A DNA stretch of 64,000 bases from Brachyspira sp. SAP_772 (GTDB lineage: Bacteria; Spirochaetota; Brachyspiria; Brachyspirales; Brachyspiraceae), in assembly GCF_009755885.1 (NCBI RefSeq), contig NZ_VYIX01000001.1:601219-665218 (forward strand), written 5' to 3'. Position numbers and translations under genes: made by a program. The notes below the pieces were generated by a model that ran no database searches, had not been told where the DNA came from, and worked only from the letters and a program-made list of their open reading frames with translations. Numbering within the stretch: position 1 is the first letter of the stretch; every line of letters begins with the position of its first letter. Shown in pieces: positions 8,329-16,692 of the stretch.

Positions 8329-10062
8329 TTATAATTTTTTTATAGCTATATCTATTCTGCTTAAAAAATAAGTAACATTGCTTAGTGTTTCAGTTAGTAG
8401 AAATATAAGTTTATTTCTTTTTGTTGAATTAGCTTTATTAGACATCATCATAGTAGAAGATAGTATTGTTTTAAGTATACTCGCTTTCTCCTGATAATCT
8501 TTTATTGTTTTATTAGAATATGTAAAAATACTATTTATTTTATCTTCATCATTAGTGTTTTTTGCTTCATTATAAATATCTAATATTTTAATTTTAAACT
8601 CTTCTAATATAGTTTTTAATTTGTTATAGGCTTCTTTTATATTTATTTTATCATTTTCTTTATACTTTTCTTTTGCTATACTTAATGCTATATTTCTATC
8701 AAATGTAAAGTCATCAATATTTCCCTCTTCGATATACTCTATTTTTACAGCATCATAAGTTAGTCTTTTTATATTCATATTCTTATATTTATCTTTGAAA
8801 CTTCTAAAATATTCTATTTGGTTTTCAAATACAAACTCTGTAGGAGGGTAAACATCAATATTAGTGTTATTTTTTATTGTATTAAAATAATAAGATTCGA
8901 AGGTTTTTATTTTATTTGTTTTGTTTATCATATACTCATATGACAATGTATGCTTAATATGTCTTTGATAAAATGGATAGCTATTGTCAAAACCTATTAA
9001 AAGCACATCTTTGAAACCTGTATAGTATGCAAAATCTATCATAGTGCTTGCTACTGTGCTTGAAGTATTTAATACTGATATATTAGTATACTCATTAATA
9101 TATTTTATCAATTCTAAGCTTTCATTTGAACTAAATCTTATTAAATTAGTTTTATTTTCTAATCTTTTAGGTATTATTTTATTGCAAGCTATATCCATTA
9201 TTAAATATGGAAAATTTGCACTTTCATAAATAAAATCTAAAGAATTAAAAAATCCTCCGTCTACAGTAATTACAAAATCGGGTATTATATTATTTTTGCA
9301 AAGCACACTATAAGCGGTATCTACACATATTACAATAAATAAATCTCTGTTATTTTTTATTTTTTTTATAGAATATTCTAAAGTAGGCCCGGGGCATATT
9401 AATAAAGCCTTGAAATTTTTAAAAGCATCTTTTAATACAGATATATCAGATGACTTACTAATATACTCACTATTAAATATAATGTTTTTTGTCCATATAT
9501 TTTCAAAATACATATTTGTTAATATATTAGATAATTCTTTCTCCATATTATTTAATATGTCAGTATAAAATATATTAGCTTTTTCTTTTTCTTCTTTGGT
9601 GAGAGATGGAAGCATTACAAGATTTATGCCATTGATATTTTTATAATCTATTATTTTGTTTATATAGTCTATATCATCTTCATTATCTATAAAAAAAATG
9701 TTTTCTTTGTCTGTAGAATAAATGTTGTAGTATGAATATTTAAATATAGCAGTATCTTCTACAACAATAATTATTTTTAAATCATTTATAATTTCATTAT
9801 TAAAATAGTTGTTAATGTTTTCTAACATATATTTTAATATATATCCTAAGCCATAGCCGTATATTATTATTAGATTTTTGTTTTTATTTATATTTTCTAA
9901 TGCTCTTTTACATTCATTTTCTATATTATATTTACTATGTATTGCTCTATTATTTTTGTATATTATCTTTAAACCGTCTTTATTTGTATCAATTTTATAA
10001 ATATCGGTCAATTCTTCTTTTTCTTGTTGTAATTTACTATGTAATTTTATAGATATATTCAT
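8329..10062 (-). CDS. MptE-like / motility accessory factor protein (DUF115)
   Basis: A 577-residue cytosolic protein. Its centre (about residues 205-400) matches the 6-hydroxymethylpterin pyrophosphokinase MptE-like family (PF01973), with 'FKALLICPGPTLEYSIKKI', 'IIPDFVITVDGGFF' and 'FKDVLLIGFDNSYPF'. In Campylobacter, Helicobacter and other flagellates such proteins (Maf, FlmA-like) attach nonulosonic sugars to flagellin. That role is plausible here because a CheY gene and two flagellum-style small genes lie next to it, but it remains an inference. The N-terminal third ('NLIIIYGYGLGYILKYML') is also typical of the longer spirochaete and Clostridium members. It is divergent from the response-regulator gene. 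Confidence 0.8.
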   Translation of the reverse strand: MNISIKLHSKLQQEKEELTDIYKIDTNKDGLKIIYKNNRAIHSKYNIENECKRALENINKNKNLIIIYGYGLGYILKYMLENINNYFNNEIINDLKIIIVVEDTAIFKYSYYNIYSTDKENIFFIDNEDDIDYINKIIDYKNINGINLVMLPSLTKEEKEKANIFYTDILNNMEKELSNILTNMYFENIWTKNIIFNSEYISKSSDISVLKDAFKNFKALLICPGPTLEYSIKKIKNNRDLFIVICVDTAYSVLCKNNIIPDFVITVDGGFFNSLDFIYESANFPYLIMDIACNKIIPKRLENKTNLIRFSSNESLELIKYINEYTNISVLNTSSTVASTMIDFAYYTGFKDVLLIGFDNSYPFYQRHIKHTLSYEYMINKTNKIKTFESYYFNTIKNNTNIDVYPPTEFVFENQIEYFRSFKDKYKNMNIKRLTYDAVKIEYIEEGNIDDFTFDRNIALSIAKEKYKENDKINIKEAYNKLKTILEEFKIKILDIYNEAKNTNDEDKINSIFTYSNKTIKDYQEKASILKTILSSTMMMSNKANSTKRNKLIFLLTETLSNVTYFLSRIDIAIKKL

Positions 10063-10107
10063 ATTCTAATATCATAACAAAAAAACAGATAAAAATCAAA
10101 TATGTAA

Positions 10108-10136
10108 TTGACAAAACCGTAATAATGTAATACTAT
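10108..10136 (+). promoter_or_regulatory. Promoter of the CheY-like gene
   Basis: TTGACA (10108-10113), 17-base spacer, TACTAT (10131-10136). Confidence 0.6.
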
Positions 10137-10188
10137 ATTATGCGTTATATTTAAAAAATTATTTACTTATATTTTTGGAGAATTAATT

Positions 10189-10611
10189 ATGGCAACAGCT
10201 CCATTGGGTGTTAATAATAAAAATGGTAAACAATATAAAGTTATGCTAGTAGATGATTCTAGTATTATAAGAATAGCAGAAAAAAAGATATTACTTTCAG
10301 AAAATTTTAATGTTGTTATGGAAGCAGACAGTGCTATGGCAGCTTTGAAATATTTAAGAGAAATACCAGATAAACCTGATATTATAATGCTTGATTTTGA
10401 AATGCCTCAGATGAATGGTTTAGATTTACTTAAAAGAATAAGAGCGTTAAATTATGAAGGTAAAATAGTTGTTGTTACTTCGCATACCAATAAAGATACT
10501 TTTATGGAATTTGTAAATCTTAAAGTAGATACATATATTGCAAAACCAATTCAGCGTCAGATAATAATTGCACATTTGGCAAGAATACTTGAAAGATATG
10601 ATTATCTCTAA
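10189..10611 (+). CDS. Single-domain response regulator, CheY-like
   Basis: A 140-residue receiver domain with no output domain. The acid pocket is Asp22-Asp23, the phosphoacceptor is Asp69 ('IIMLDFEMP'), the conserved Thr/Ser is Thr97-Ser98 and the conserved lysine is Lys119 ('IAKP'). A 16-residue N-terminal tail precedes the first strand. Such proteins are phosphorylated by a histidine kinase and act by protein contact, for example on the flagellar switch. No kinase is nearby, so the partner is unknown; chemotaxis is the first guess. A TTGGAG ribosome-binding site precedes the ATG. It ends six bases before the stop of the convergent next gene. Confidence 0.88.
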   Translation: MATAPLGVNNKNGKQYKVMLVDDSSIIRIAEKKILLSENFNVVMEADSAMAALKYLREIPDKPDIIMLDFEMPQMNGLDLLKRIRALNYEGKIVVVTSHTNKDTFMEFVNLKVDTYIAKPIQRQIIIAHLARILERYDYL

Positions 10612-10617
10612 TAATAT

Positions 10618-11403
10618 TTAATTATTATTTAGTTCTATAATGATATCAACTTCTGTTAATGAGCATTTTAATTGAGCTGCTATTTCCTTATTGCTAAGAC
10701 CTTCTTTATGCAGTTTTAGTATATTATCATGTTTTGTTTTGTCATCTGTATTGTAGGTATTGTTTTTATCTTCTAAATTATTATTTTTGCTTAGGGTTAT
10801 ATTATTTTTTATAGTCATATCTAGTTGCTTTCTTAATTTTTCTATAGCTTCCTTTTTGCTGTTTTCTTTTATTCTTCTTATTTCGTCATACCTGCTAGTT
10901 TTTGTTTCTTCTTTTTGAGAGTTGTTTTCTATTTTTTGTTGTGTGTTCTCAGTTTGTTTATCTTCTTCTATTGTGATGTCTAAAATAGTATTTTCTTCGT
11001 TGTTAGTTTTTTCAATATTTTCATTACTCTCATTATTTTCATTATCTTCTATTTTTATGTCTAATATGTTTTTTTCATCTGCAGCAGATACATTATATTT
11101 CATTTTTATATTTGCATTTAAAGTAGCTTCTTTTTTTTCTTTTAATTCTTTAAGTTGAGGGTCTTTTTCATTTAGCTGTTTATTTAAATTATTAGCTCTA
11201 GTTATAGCATCTTCTAATAATGATATTCTACTTAATGCTATATTATTAAATTCTTTCACTAATGCTTCAATTTCATCTCTAGCTTTTTTTATAACCTCTT
11301 TTTCTAATCTTTCTCTAGCCTTCGAAACTATATATACATAAAATAAAGGTATCACAACTGCTAATATTATAACATTGATTATTATACTAATTAAGATTTG
11401 CAT
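10618..11403 (-). CDS. Membrane-anchored coiled-coil protein with C-terminal helix-turn-helix
   Basis: A 261-residue protein with an N-terminal transmembrane helix (residues 3-24), a basic coiled-coil stretch (about 28-95), a low-complexity Glu/Asn/Lys linker and a C-terminal helix-turn-helix of the resolvase/sigma-like type ('LHKEGLSNKEIAAQLKCS', about residues 230-255). Similar small TM/coiled-coil/HTH proteins accompany flagellar loci in other spirochaetes, as far as I recall; this is not verified. It is followed closely by its upstream partner on the same strand (20-base gap), suggesting an operon of the two. Function unknown. Confidence 0.65.
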   Translation of the reverse strand: MQILISIIINVIILAVVIPLFYVYIVSKARERLEKEVIKKARDEIEALVKEFNNIALSRISLLEDAITRANNLNKQLNEKDPQLKELKEKKEATLNANIKMKYNVSAADEKNILDIKIEDNENNESNENIEKTNNEENTILDITIEEDKQTENTQQKIENNSQKEETKTSRYDEIRRIKENSKKEAIEKLRKQLDMTIKNNITLSKNNNLEDKNNTYNTDDKTKHDNILKLHKEGLSNKEIAAQLKCSLTEVDIIIELNNN

Positions 11404-11423
11404 TTTTAAGAGTTATCCTATTT

Positions 11424-11786
11424 TTATCCAAATATATCTATTTTTAGCCCTTTACTTTGTTCTGTAAAAGATACTTCTTCTATTTCTATATTATTATTTT
11501 GGCTGTCATCATAATCTTGATTAAATATAGATTTCTTTTTATTTTTTTTCCTATATGACATATAGCCTTTATTTTTTTGCTCATCTTTTTTTTCTTTAAT
11601 TTTAGTATCTTCAGAAACATTTTCTGATTTTACAACTGTAGAATCTTTTATATATGAATCTCTATGTATATCCTTATCTTCAGATTGCATGGCTATTGTT
11701 TTGGCTGCCATTCTTACATGTTCCATCCTGCCTATATGCGATTGCTGCATATAAAGCACTTGTAAGTCTAAAGGTGCTATAGGCAT
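11424..11786 (-). CDS. Small conserved spirochaete-type protein, function unknown
   Basis: A 120-residue soluble protein with a conserved-looking N-terminus ('MPIAPLDLQVLYMQQSHIGR'), a highly charged, probably disordered middle (residues 35-95) and a short C-terminal motif 'GLKIDIFG'. The N-terminal pattern resembles a short protein found next to flagellar regulatory genes of treponemes, recalled rather than checked. It sits upstream of the coiled-coil/HTH gene in the same direction, 20 bases apart. No enzymatic motif is seen. Confidence 0.6.
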   Translation of the reverse strand: MPIAPLDLQVLYMQQSHIGRMEHVRMAAKTIAMQSEDKDIHRDSYIKDSTVVKSENVSEDTKIKEKKDEQKNKGYMSYRKKNKKKSIFNQDYDDSQNNNIEIEEVSFTEQSKGLKIDIFG

Positions 11787-11890
11787 TTTTTAAAATCTCC
11801 GTATCTTATGCCATAAATTTATCCTATAATAATAAATATATATAATTTTTATTTTATTGCAAGTTAAAAATATAAGGCATAATAAAATCG

Positions 11891-11918
11891 TTGACTTTTA
11901 TTCTATATGTAGTATCAT
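11891..11918 (+). promoter_or_regulatory. Promoter of lysA
   Basis: TTGACT (11891-11896) and TATCAT (11913-11918) with a 16-base spacer. The leader to the ATG is short, so no lysine riboswitch fits. Confidence 0.6.
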
Positions 11919-11954
11919 AGCTTAACTTTAAATAGCAAAATAGGAGTTTATTAA

Positions 11955-13193
11955 ATGATATACTATAAAGATAATATTTTAATGTGTGAAGATATTGAAA
12001 TTAGAAATATTACAGATGTTTATAAGACTCCTTTTTATATATATTCAAAAAATGATATTTTAGAAAAGATTAGATTTTTAAAGAATGTGTTTTCTGATAT
12101 AAAAGATCATTCTATAGTTTATGCTATTAAGGCGGAGAATAATTTATCTATATTAAAGATGATGATAGAAGAGGGGATAGGTGGCGATGTAGTATCTATT
12201 GGAGAGACTTTAAAATATATAAAAGCAGGCGGAAAAGCAGAGAATATAGTATTTTCTGGTGTTGCTAAAACGGAAGAAGAGATAAGAAAATCAATAGAAT
12301 TAAATATAAAGCGTTTTAATATAGAATCTATTCCAGAGGCAATAAGAATAAACTCTATAGCAAAGGAATTAAAAAGAAGAGTAAAATGTTCTATAAGGGT
12401 TAATCCAAACATAGATGCCCATACACATGAAAAAATTACAACAGGAATTAACGGTAATAAATTTGGTATCAGTATCAAAACAATTAGAGAAAATGCTAAT
12501 ATATTAAAATCTTTAGATAATATAGAAATAGATTCATTATCTATGCATATAGGCTCTCAAATGGTTGATGCTGAACCTTTTTATAAGGCAATACTTGTAA
12601 TGAGAGATTTGATATCAGAGGTTAATAGTTTAGGATTTAGCATTAAAAATATAGATATAGGCGGCGGATTTGGAGTAAGATACAATAGGGCACATTCTGG
12701 GTTTGATTTTGACAAGTTTACAAAAGATAGTATAAAACTTCTTAAAGAGATGAATCTTAGTGTTACTACAGAGCCCGGAAGATATTTTGTGGCTGAATCT
12801 GGTGCTTTAATAATGAGAGTTGAATATATTAAAGAAGAGCTTAGCAGAAAGTATGCTATTTTAGATGGCGGTATGAATGATTATGTTAGAGTTGCTATGT
12901 ATGAAGCTTATAATGAAATAATGCCTTTAGTAAAAACTGATAAATATTCAAATTATGATTTTGTAGGTCCTATATGTGAGAGTTCTGATGTATTTGCTAA
13001 TGACAGAGAATGTGAAACTCTTGAAGCAGGAGATTATGTTGCTTTGCTTGATGCGGGTGCTTATGGTTTTAGTATGGCTAGCAATTATAATTCTCGTCCA
13101 TTAATATCACAGGTAATGATAGATAAAGATAAACATTATATTATAAGAAAAAGACAAAGCTTTGAAGATATGATAAAAGATGAAATAATATAA
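11955..13193 (+). CDS. lysA: Diaminopimelate decarboxylase
   Basis: A 412-residue fold-type III PLP enzyme that converts meso-diaminopimelate to L-lysine, the last step of lysine synthesis. The PLP lysine is in 'VYAIKAENN' (near residue 57), the phosphate-binding glycines in 'IDIGGGFGVRY' and the substrate-facing motifs 'EPGRYFVAESG' and 'GPICESSDVF' (Cys from the partner subunit). Length is normal for the family. TAGGAG eight bases before the ATG supports the start. It stands alone with its own promoter; no other lysine genes are adjacent. Confidence 0.93.
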   Translation: MIYYKDNILMCEDIEIRNITDVYKTPFYIYSKNDILEKIRFLKNVFSDIKDHSIVYAIKAENNLSILKMMIEEGIGGDVVSIGETLKYIKAGGKAENIVFSGVAKTEEEIRKSIELNIKRFNIESIPEAIRINSIAKELKRRVKCSIRVNPNIDAHTHEKITTGINGNKFGISIKTIRENANILKSLDNIEIDSLSMHIGSQMVDAEPFYKAILVMRDLISEVNSLGFSIKNIDIGGGFGVRYNRAHSGFDFDKFTKDSIKLLKEMNLSVTTEPGRYFVAESGALIMRVEYIKEELSRKYAILDGGMNDYVRVAMYEAYNEIMPLVKTDKYSNYDFVGPICESSDVFANDRECETLEAGDYVALLDAGAYGFSMASNYNSRPLISQVMIDKDKHYIIRKRQSFEDMIKDEII

Positions 13194-13272
13194 TTTTTCT
13201 ATCTATTTTAATTATTATAAATAAAGTTTGATTAAATATTTATATTATTTATAATATAATAGTATTTTTGTG

Positions 13273-13299
13273 ATTATACATTAATAAAAAATGTATAAT
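13273..13299. terminator. AT-rich perfect hairpin downstream of lysA
   Basis: ATTATACATT (13273-13282) and AATGTATAAT (13290-13299) form a 10-bp stem with a 7-base loop. On the plus strand a run of six T follows 11 bases later (13311-13316). It may terminate lysA, although the stem has almost no G:C pairs. The remainder of the 13194-13435 gap holds no gene. Confidence 0.35.
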
Positions 13300-13435
13300 A
13301 ATTATAATGGTTTTTTAAATTTATATTTTTAGTATATTACTTTTTTGTTATAAAGTTCCGTGTATTATCATAATTTATTTTTTGTCAATAAATATATTTA
13401 TAAAATACTAATAATGTGAATTATATTCGATATTA

Positions 13436-13855
13436 TCAATTTTGTTTGTTTAAAATATTTTCTTTTTTACAATAATCGCAGAGGAACTCTTTAAACTTAT
13501 GTACCGTATCTCTGCTCATAGCATGTTCTATTAAACAAGCTTCTTCATCTGCTGTTTTTTCTTCTATATTTAGAACTTTAGTTAGAAAGTAATAAAATAT
13601 TGCATGTCTTTCAGCTATATCTTTTCCTATAGCTCTTCCAGAATCAGTTAATTCTATATCTCCATAATGTTCATGTTTTATATGACCTAATTTTGATAAT
13701 GTTTTTATAGCAGTATTAACGCTTGCTTTTGAGCGTCCAACTAAATCTGCTATATCAGTGATTCTAATAGCTTCTTTAGATTTTTTTTCTACTTCTAAAT
13801 TGTAGATAGTTTCTAAATAATTTTCTAATATTGGTGTCATTTCTTGTTGTCTCAT
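13436..13855 (-). CDS. DtxR/MntR-family metal-dependent repressor
   Basis: A 139-residue regulator. The N-terminal winged helix (residues ~5-65, 'ITDIADLVGRSKASVNTAIK') binds DNA; the dimerisation and metal domain follows, with 'GKDIAERHAIFYYFL' and 'DEEACLIEHAMS' supplying the usual Glu/His ligands. There is no SH3-like third domain, so it is the short MntR type rather than full DtxR. I chose the ATG beginning 'MRQQEMTP' because family members start just before this point; an upstream ATG would add a hydrophobic, unrelated 19-residue extension, and one five codons further in is also possible. It likely represses Mn2+ or Fe2+ uptake genes, which are not in this window. Confidence 0.82.
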   Translation of the reverse strand: MRQQEMTPILENYLETIYNLEVEKKSKEAIRITDIADLVGRSKASVNTAIKTLSKLGHIKHEHYGDIELTDSGRAIGKDIAERHAIFYYFLTKVLNIEEKTADEEACLIEHAMSRDTVHKFKEFLCDYCKKENILNKQN

Positions 13856-14015
13856 ATAAATGATTTTAATATAAAAAATATATAAGTCAATATAAAATAC
13901 ATAATTTTTCATTTTTTGTAAAACTTTTATTAAAAATAAAGAATTATATTATTATTTTGTAATGAATTGTGTAAAAACAGAATATATTTGTAAATAATTT
14001 TTTATAAATAAAAAC

Positions 14016-14043
14016 TTGAAATTTATTTTTAATATGTTATAAT
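14016..14043 (+). promoter_or_regulatory. Promoter of the tRNA-kdsC operon
   Basis: TTGAAA (14016-14021), 16-base spacer, TATAAT (14038-14043), 20 bases before tRNA-Ser. No further promoter of this quality precedes kdsC. Confidence 0.65.
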
Positions 14044-14062
14044 ACATGACATATTTAATTTT

Positions 14063-14145
14063 GGAGAGTTCGTTCAATTGGTAGAGCAGCGGTCTTGAAA
14101 ACCGCCGGGCTAACACCCATGTGGGTTCGAGTCCCACACTCTCCG
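14063..14145 (+). tRNA. tRNA-Ser (anticodon UGA)
   Basis: An 83-base class II tRNA. Acceptor arms GGAGAGT/ACTCTCC with discriminator G; D stem GTTC/GAGC; anticodon stem GCGGT/ACCGC with loop CTTGAAA, giving anticodon TGA; a long variable arm with GGG/CCC pairing; T arm GTGGG TTCGAGT CCCAC. The 3' CCA is not encoded (ATT follows), so it must be added enzymatically. Confidence 0.95.
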
Positions 14146-14170
14146 ATTTGCTTTGAGCTTCTTTAAATAA

Positions 14171-14243
14171 GGGGCTTTAGCTCATCAGGATAGAGCACTG
14201 GTTTCCTAAACCGGGTGGGCAGGTTCGAGTCCTGTAAGCCCCA
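14171..14243 (+). tRNA. tRNA-Arg (anticodon CCU)
   Basis: A 73-base tRNA. Acceptor GGGGCTT/AAGCCCC with discriminator A; D stem GCTC/GAGC; anticodon stem CTGGT/ACCGG with loop TTCCTAA, anticodon CCT (reads AGG); T stem GCAGG/CCTGT with loop TTCGAGT. CCA is not encoded. It lies 25 bases after tRNA-Ser and only 14 bases before the kdsC start codon. Confidence 0.95.
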
Positions 14244-14257
14244 ATTACATTACAATC

Positions 14258-14818
14258 ATGAATTTAAAACATTTTTTTTCCTACTATTTTAATCTTAAAA
14301 AACTCAAAAAAATCAAATTATTCGTTTTTGATATAGACGGCGTTATGACTGACGGAAAACTTATATTTGATGATAATGGTATAGAAAGTAAGTTTTTCAA
14401 TACTTTAGATGGTATGGGTATAGTAATGGCATTAAAAGCTGGGATAAAAATTGCTATTATTACTGGAAGTAAGGCTAATTGTATAAAACAAAGATTTGAT
14501 AAGTTTAAATCTCATGGCTTTGAAGATTTAATACAGGGTGAAGAGCATAAAATGCCTGCTCTTTTGACATTAATAGAAAAATATGGTTTAAAAGATGAAG
14601 AAGTTGCTTATATGGGGGATGATGTCATAGATTTAGCACCAATAAAATATGTTGGATTTTCTTTTGCACCAAAAAATGCTATAAGTGAAGTAAAAAAAAA
14701 TGCTAATATAGTATTAGATAAAGAGGGGGGAAATGGTGCTGTAAGAATTGCTATAGATATGGTATTAAAAGCTAGGGGTGATTATGAAAAAATTATCAAA
14801 GAGTTTTATTCTTTTTAA
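14258..14818 (+). CDS. kdsC: 3-deoxy-D-manno-octulosonate 8-phosphate phosphatase (KdsC-like HAD)
   Basis: A 186-residue C0-type HAD phosphatase. HAD motif I is 'FVFDIDGVMTDG' (Asp near residues 25 and 27), motif II is the 'IITGS' serine/threonine, and motif IV is 'YMGDDVIDL'. KdsC removes phosphate from Kdo-8-phosphate in the synthesis of the lipooligosaccharide core sugar Kdo. No ribosome-binding site is visible between tRNA-Arg and the ATG. The next gene overlaps its end by 35 bases, and lptA follows, so this is an envelope operon headed by two tRNAs. A generic sugar-acid phosphatase is the alternative. Confidence 0.85.
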   Translation: MNLKHFFSYYFNLKKLKKIKLFVFDIDGVMTDGKLIFDDNGIESKFFNTLDGMGIVMALKAGIKIAIITGSKANCIKQRFDKFKSHGFEDLIQGEEHKMPALLTLIEKYGLKDEEVAYMGDDVIDLAPIKYVGFSFAPKNAISEVKKNANIVLDKEGGNGAVRIAIDMVLKARGDYEKIIKEFYSF

Positions 14819-15350
14819 TATAATGATATTTTCTATAATATCATGTACCGATTTTAGCAAGATAGGTCAAAGTACTGGTGATGATAATTTTGAACATCCG
14901 CCTGAAATGGAGTTTTATGGTTTTAGAAGAGAAAGCTATATTACAAATTTTAAACAAATGGATATGTTTGCAACTAATGCTAAGTTTTATGACAGTAGGG
15001 CTTTAATAGAGTTATATGATTCACGTAATTATACTTATGATGCTGATGGCACTATTGCTGCTAGAGTATCAGGAGAGTTTGCAAAAATAAATAAAAATAC
15101 TTTATATACAGAAATATTTACTAATGTTGTTGCAAAATCTTCTAATAATAGTACTCTATATACTGAGTATGTACAGTACGATCATGAGAAAAGTCATTTT
15201 AAAAGCCCTGTACCAATTAGAGTAGAGCAAGAAGATGGAAGTTGGCTTACTGGAAGCAGCATGGAAGGAGATGTTGCTATGGAAAACATTACTGTATATA
15301 ATGAAAAAGATGAAGGTAATGCTATAGGAGTACCAATTGCTGAAGAGTAA
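14784..15350 (+). CDS. lptC: LptC-like lipopolysaccharide export protein, putative lipoprotein
   Basis: A 188-residue protein with a signal sequence ending in a lipobox-like 'SIIS-C21', followed by an LptC-type beta-jellyroll ('FYGFRRESYITNFKQMDMFA', 'YTEYVQYDHEKSHFKSP'). LptC carries LPS from the inner-membrane LptBFG transporter to LptA in the periplasm. The ATG at this position has AGGGG five bases upstream; a GTG two codons earlier is embedded in that site and is rejected. It overlaps kdsC and the lptA-like gene, supporting translational coupling. Classical LptC is anchored by a TM helix rather than a lipid, so the Cys is notable. Confidence 0.75.
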   Translation: MKKLSKSFILFNIMIFSIISCTDFSKIGQSTGDDNFEHPPEMEFYGFRRESYITNFKQMDMFATNAKFYDSRALIELYDSRNYTYDADGTIAARVSGEFAKINKNTLYTEIFTNVVAKSSNNSTLYTEYVQYDHEKSHFKSPVPIRVEQEDGSWLTGSSMEGDVAMENITVYNEKDEGNAIGVPIAEE

Positions 15351-16683
15351 ACTTTTATATTCATTAATAATTTTATTTGTTTTAATATCTCAATTAATAC
15401 CTCAATCTCAAAGAAGTGCTGATAAATTTACCTATGATAATAAAAATCAAGTATTTCAATATACAGGTAATTCTAGATTAGAAGATAAATCTGCCTTAAT
15501 AACAAGCTATAAGATGACTTTTTATAAAGAAACAGAACTTGCCACATTTACAGGAAAGGTGAGGCTTTTAAGTAAAACTAATGGTTCTACAATAGATGCA
15601 GGATATGCTAGTTATAATGGTAAAACTAGATATGCATATGCTAGAAATAATCCAATACTTCGCTCATCTACAAACAATATGACAATAAAAAGTACTCTTA
15701 TGGAGAGAGATTTCAATACTCCTTTAGCAAAAGCCATAAGCAATGTTCATCTTATACATATAGACAAAGAAAATGATAGAAGAACAGATGGATATTCTGA
15801 TGAATTGGTTTATGATATGGATACGCAAATTTCTATATTAAAAGGAAATCCAAGACTTTATCAGGGAAATGATAGAATAGAAGGTGAGATATTAGAGTAT
15901 AATGCAAAAACTTCCACTGCAAATGTAATGGGAAGAAGCAAAATATATATACTTCAAACTAATGATTATGTTCAAGGCGATGACAGTACTAATGAAAATA
16001 AAAGTAGTAAAGTTAGCAATTATAATGTTGTAACAGCAGACAGGCTTTTTTTAGATGAAAAAGGCGGGGAATATCAGACTAATAGATTTTTGTATGCTTA
16101 TGGAAATGTTAATGCATATTTTTTTGAAGAGAATATGATACTTAAAGGAGGGTACATTATATATGATATGGATAATGAGCATATATATATGTATCAAGAT
16201 CCTTCAGTTAGAATACCAGATAGAGGAATAATATCCTTTGGTGAGTGGATAGAATATAAAAGAGATGAAAAATTTAGAGATATTATATTTCATAATGATG
16301 TTGTTATGGTAGATTATGATGAAAGTATATCATTAGAGGGTGATTTACTTCATCTTGATCCTGACACTAAAGTTGCTACTGTGAGTGGTGCACCGCATGC
16401 TTATTTAGAGAATAGAAGTATGAAAATAACTTCAGTTACTATGCAGATATTTAATGATGATGAGAAGTTGAGGGCTAATGGAAATGTTAATGTTGAAATG
16501 AAGGATATGAACTCAAAAAGTGCTTGGGCTACATATTTTGATAAAGCTAAGTATTTAAGGTTATGGGGAGAAAATCCATATTTGGCACAAGATAAAAGTA
16601 TTGTTAGAGGAAGAGAGATTAGATATTATATAGAAACTGAAAGAATAGAAGCATACGGTGTTAGCGGTTCTATGTCTGAGTGA
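15337..16683 (+). CDS. LptA/OstA-like periplasmic LPS transport protein
   Basis: A 448-residue protein with a signal peptide (residues 1-23) and repeated OstA/LptA beta-jellyroll segments, e.g. 'VFQYTGNSRLEDKSALITSY', 'ATFTGKVRLL' and 'AYGNVNAYFFEENMIL'. At 448 residues it is much longer than E. coli LptA (about 185) and may contain two or more jellyroll modules, bridging a wider periplasm. It starts at TTG, 14 bases inside the previous gene, with TAGGAG six bases before it; no ATG gives an intact signal peptide. Known family function is LPS transit to the LptD translocon; LptD itself is not in the window. Confidence 0.75.
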   Translation: MLKSKLLYSLIILFVLISQLIPQSQRSADKFTYDNKNQVFQYTGNSRLEDKSALITSYKMTFYKETELATFTGKVRLLSKTNGSTIDAGYASYNGKTRYAYARNNPILRSSTNNMTIKSTLMERDFNTPLAKAISNVHLIHIDKENDRRTDGYSDELVYDMDTQISILKGNPRLYQGNDRIEGEILEYNAKTSTANVMGRSKIYILQTNDYVQGDDSTNENKSSKVSNYNVVTADRLFLDEKGGEYQTNRFLYAYGNVNAYFFEENMILKGGYIIYDMDNEHIYMYQDPSVRIPDRGIISFGEWIEYKRDEKFRDIIFHNDVVMVDYDESISLEGDLLHLDPDTKVATVSGAPHAYLENRSMKITSVTMQIFNDDEKLRANGNVNVEMKDMNSKSAWATYFDKAKYLRLWGENPYLAQDKSIVRGREIRYYIETERIEAYGVSGSMSE

Positions 16684-16692
16684 TTAAGCATT

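Noticed and set aside
11795-11954. Possible lysine riboswitch before lysA
   Set aside because: The distance between promoter and ATG is about 35 bases, far too short for the aptamer, and no L-box segments are seen.
13856-13912. N-terminal extension of the MntR-like regulator
   Set aside because: The 19 extra residues are hydrophobic, have no ribosome-binding site and do not occur in the family as known.
13952-14137. A 61-residue minus-strand frame starting MGLEPTWVLARRF
   Set aside because: It is antisense to tRNA-Ser; this kind of frame is a well-known artefact over tRNA genes, and it has no ribosome-binding site.
14778-14783. GTG start for the lptC-like gene
   Set aside because: It lies inside the AGGGGTG ribosome-binding site; the ATG two codons later is correctly spaced.
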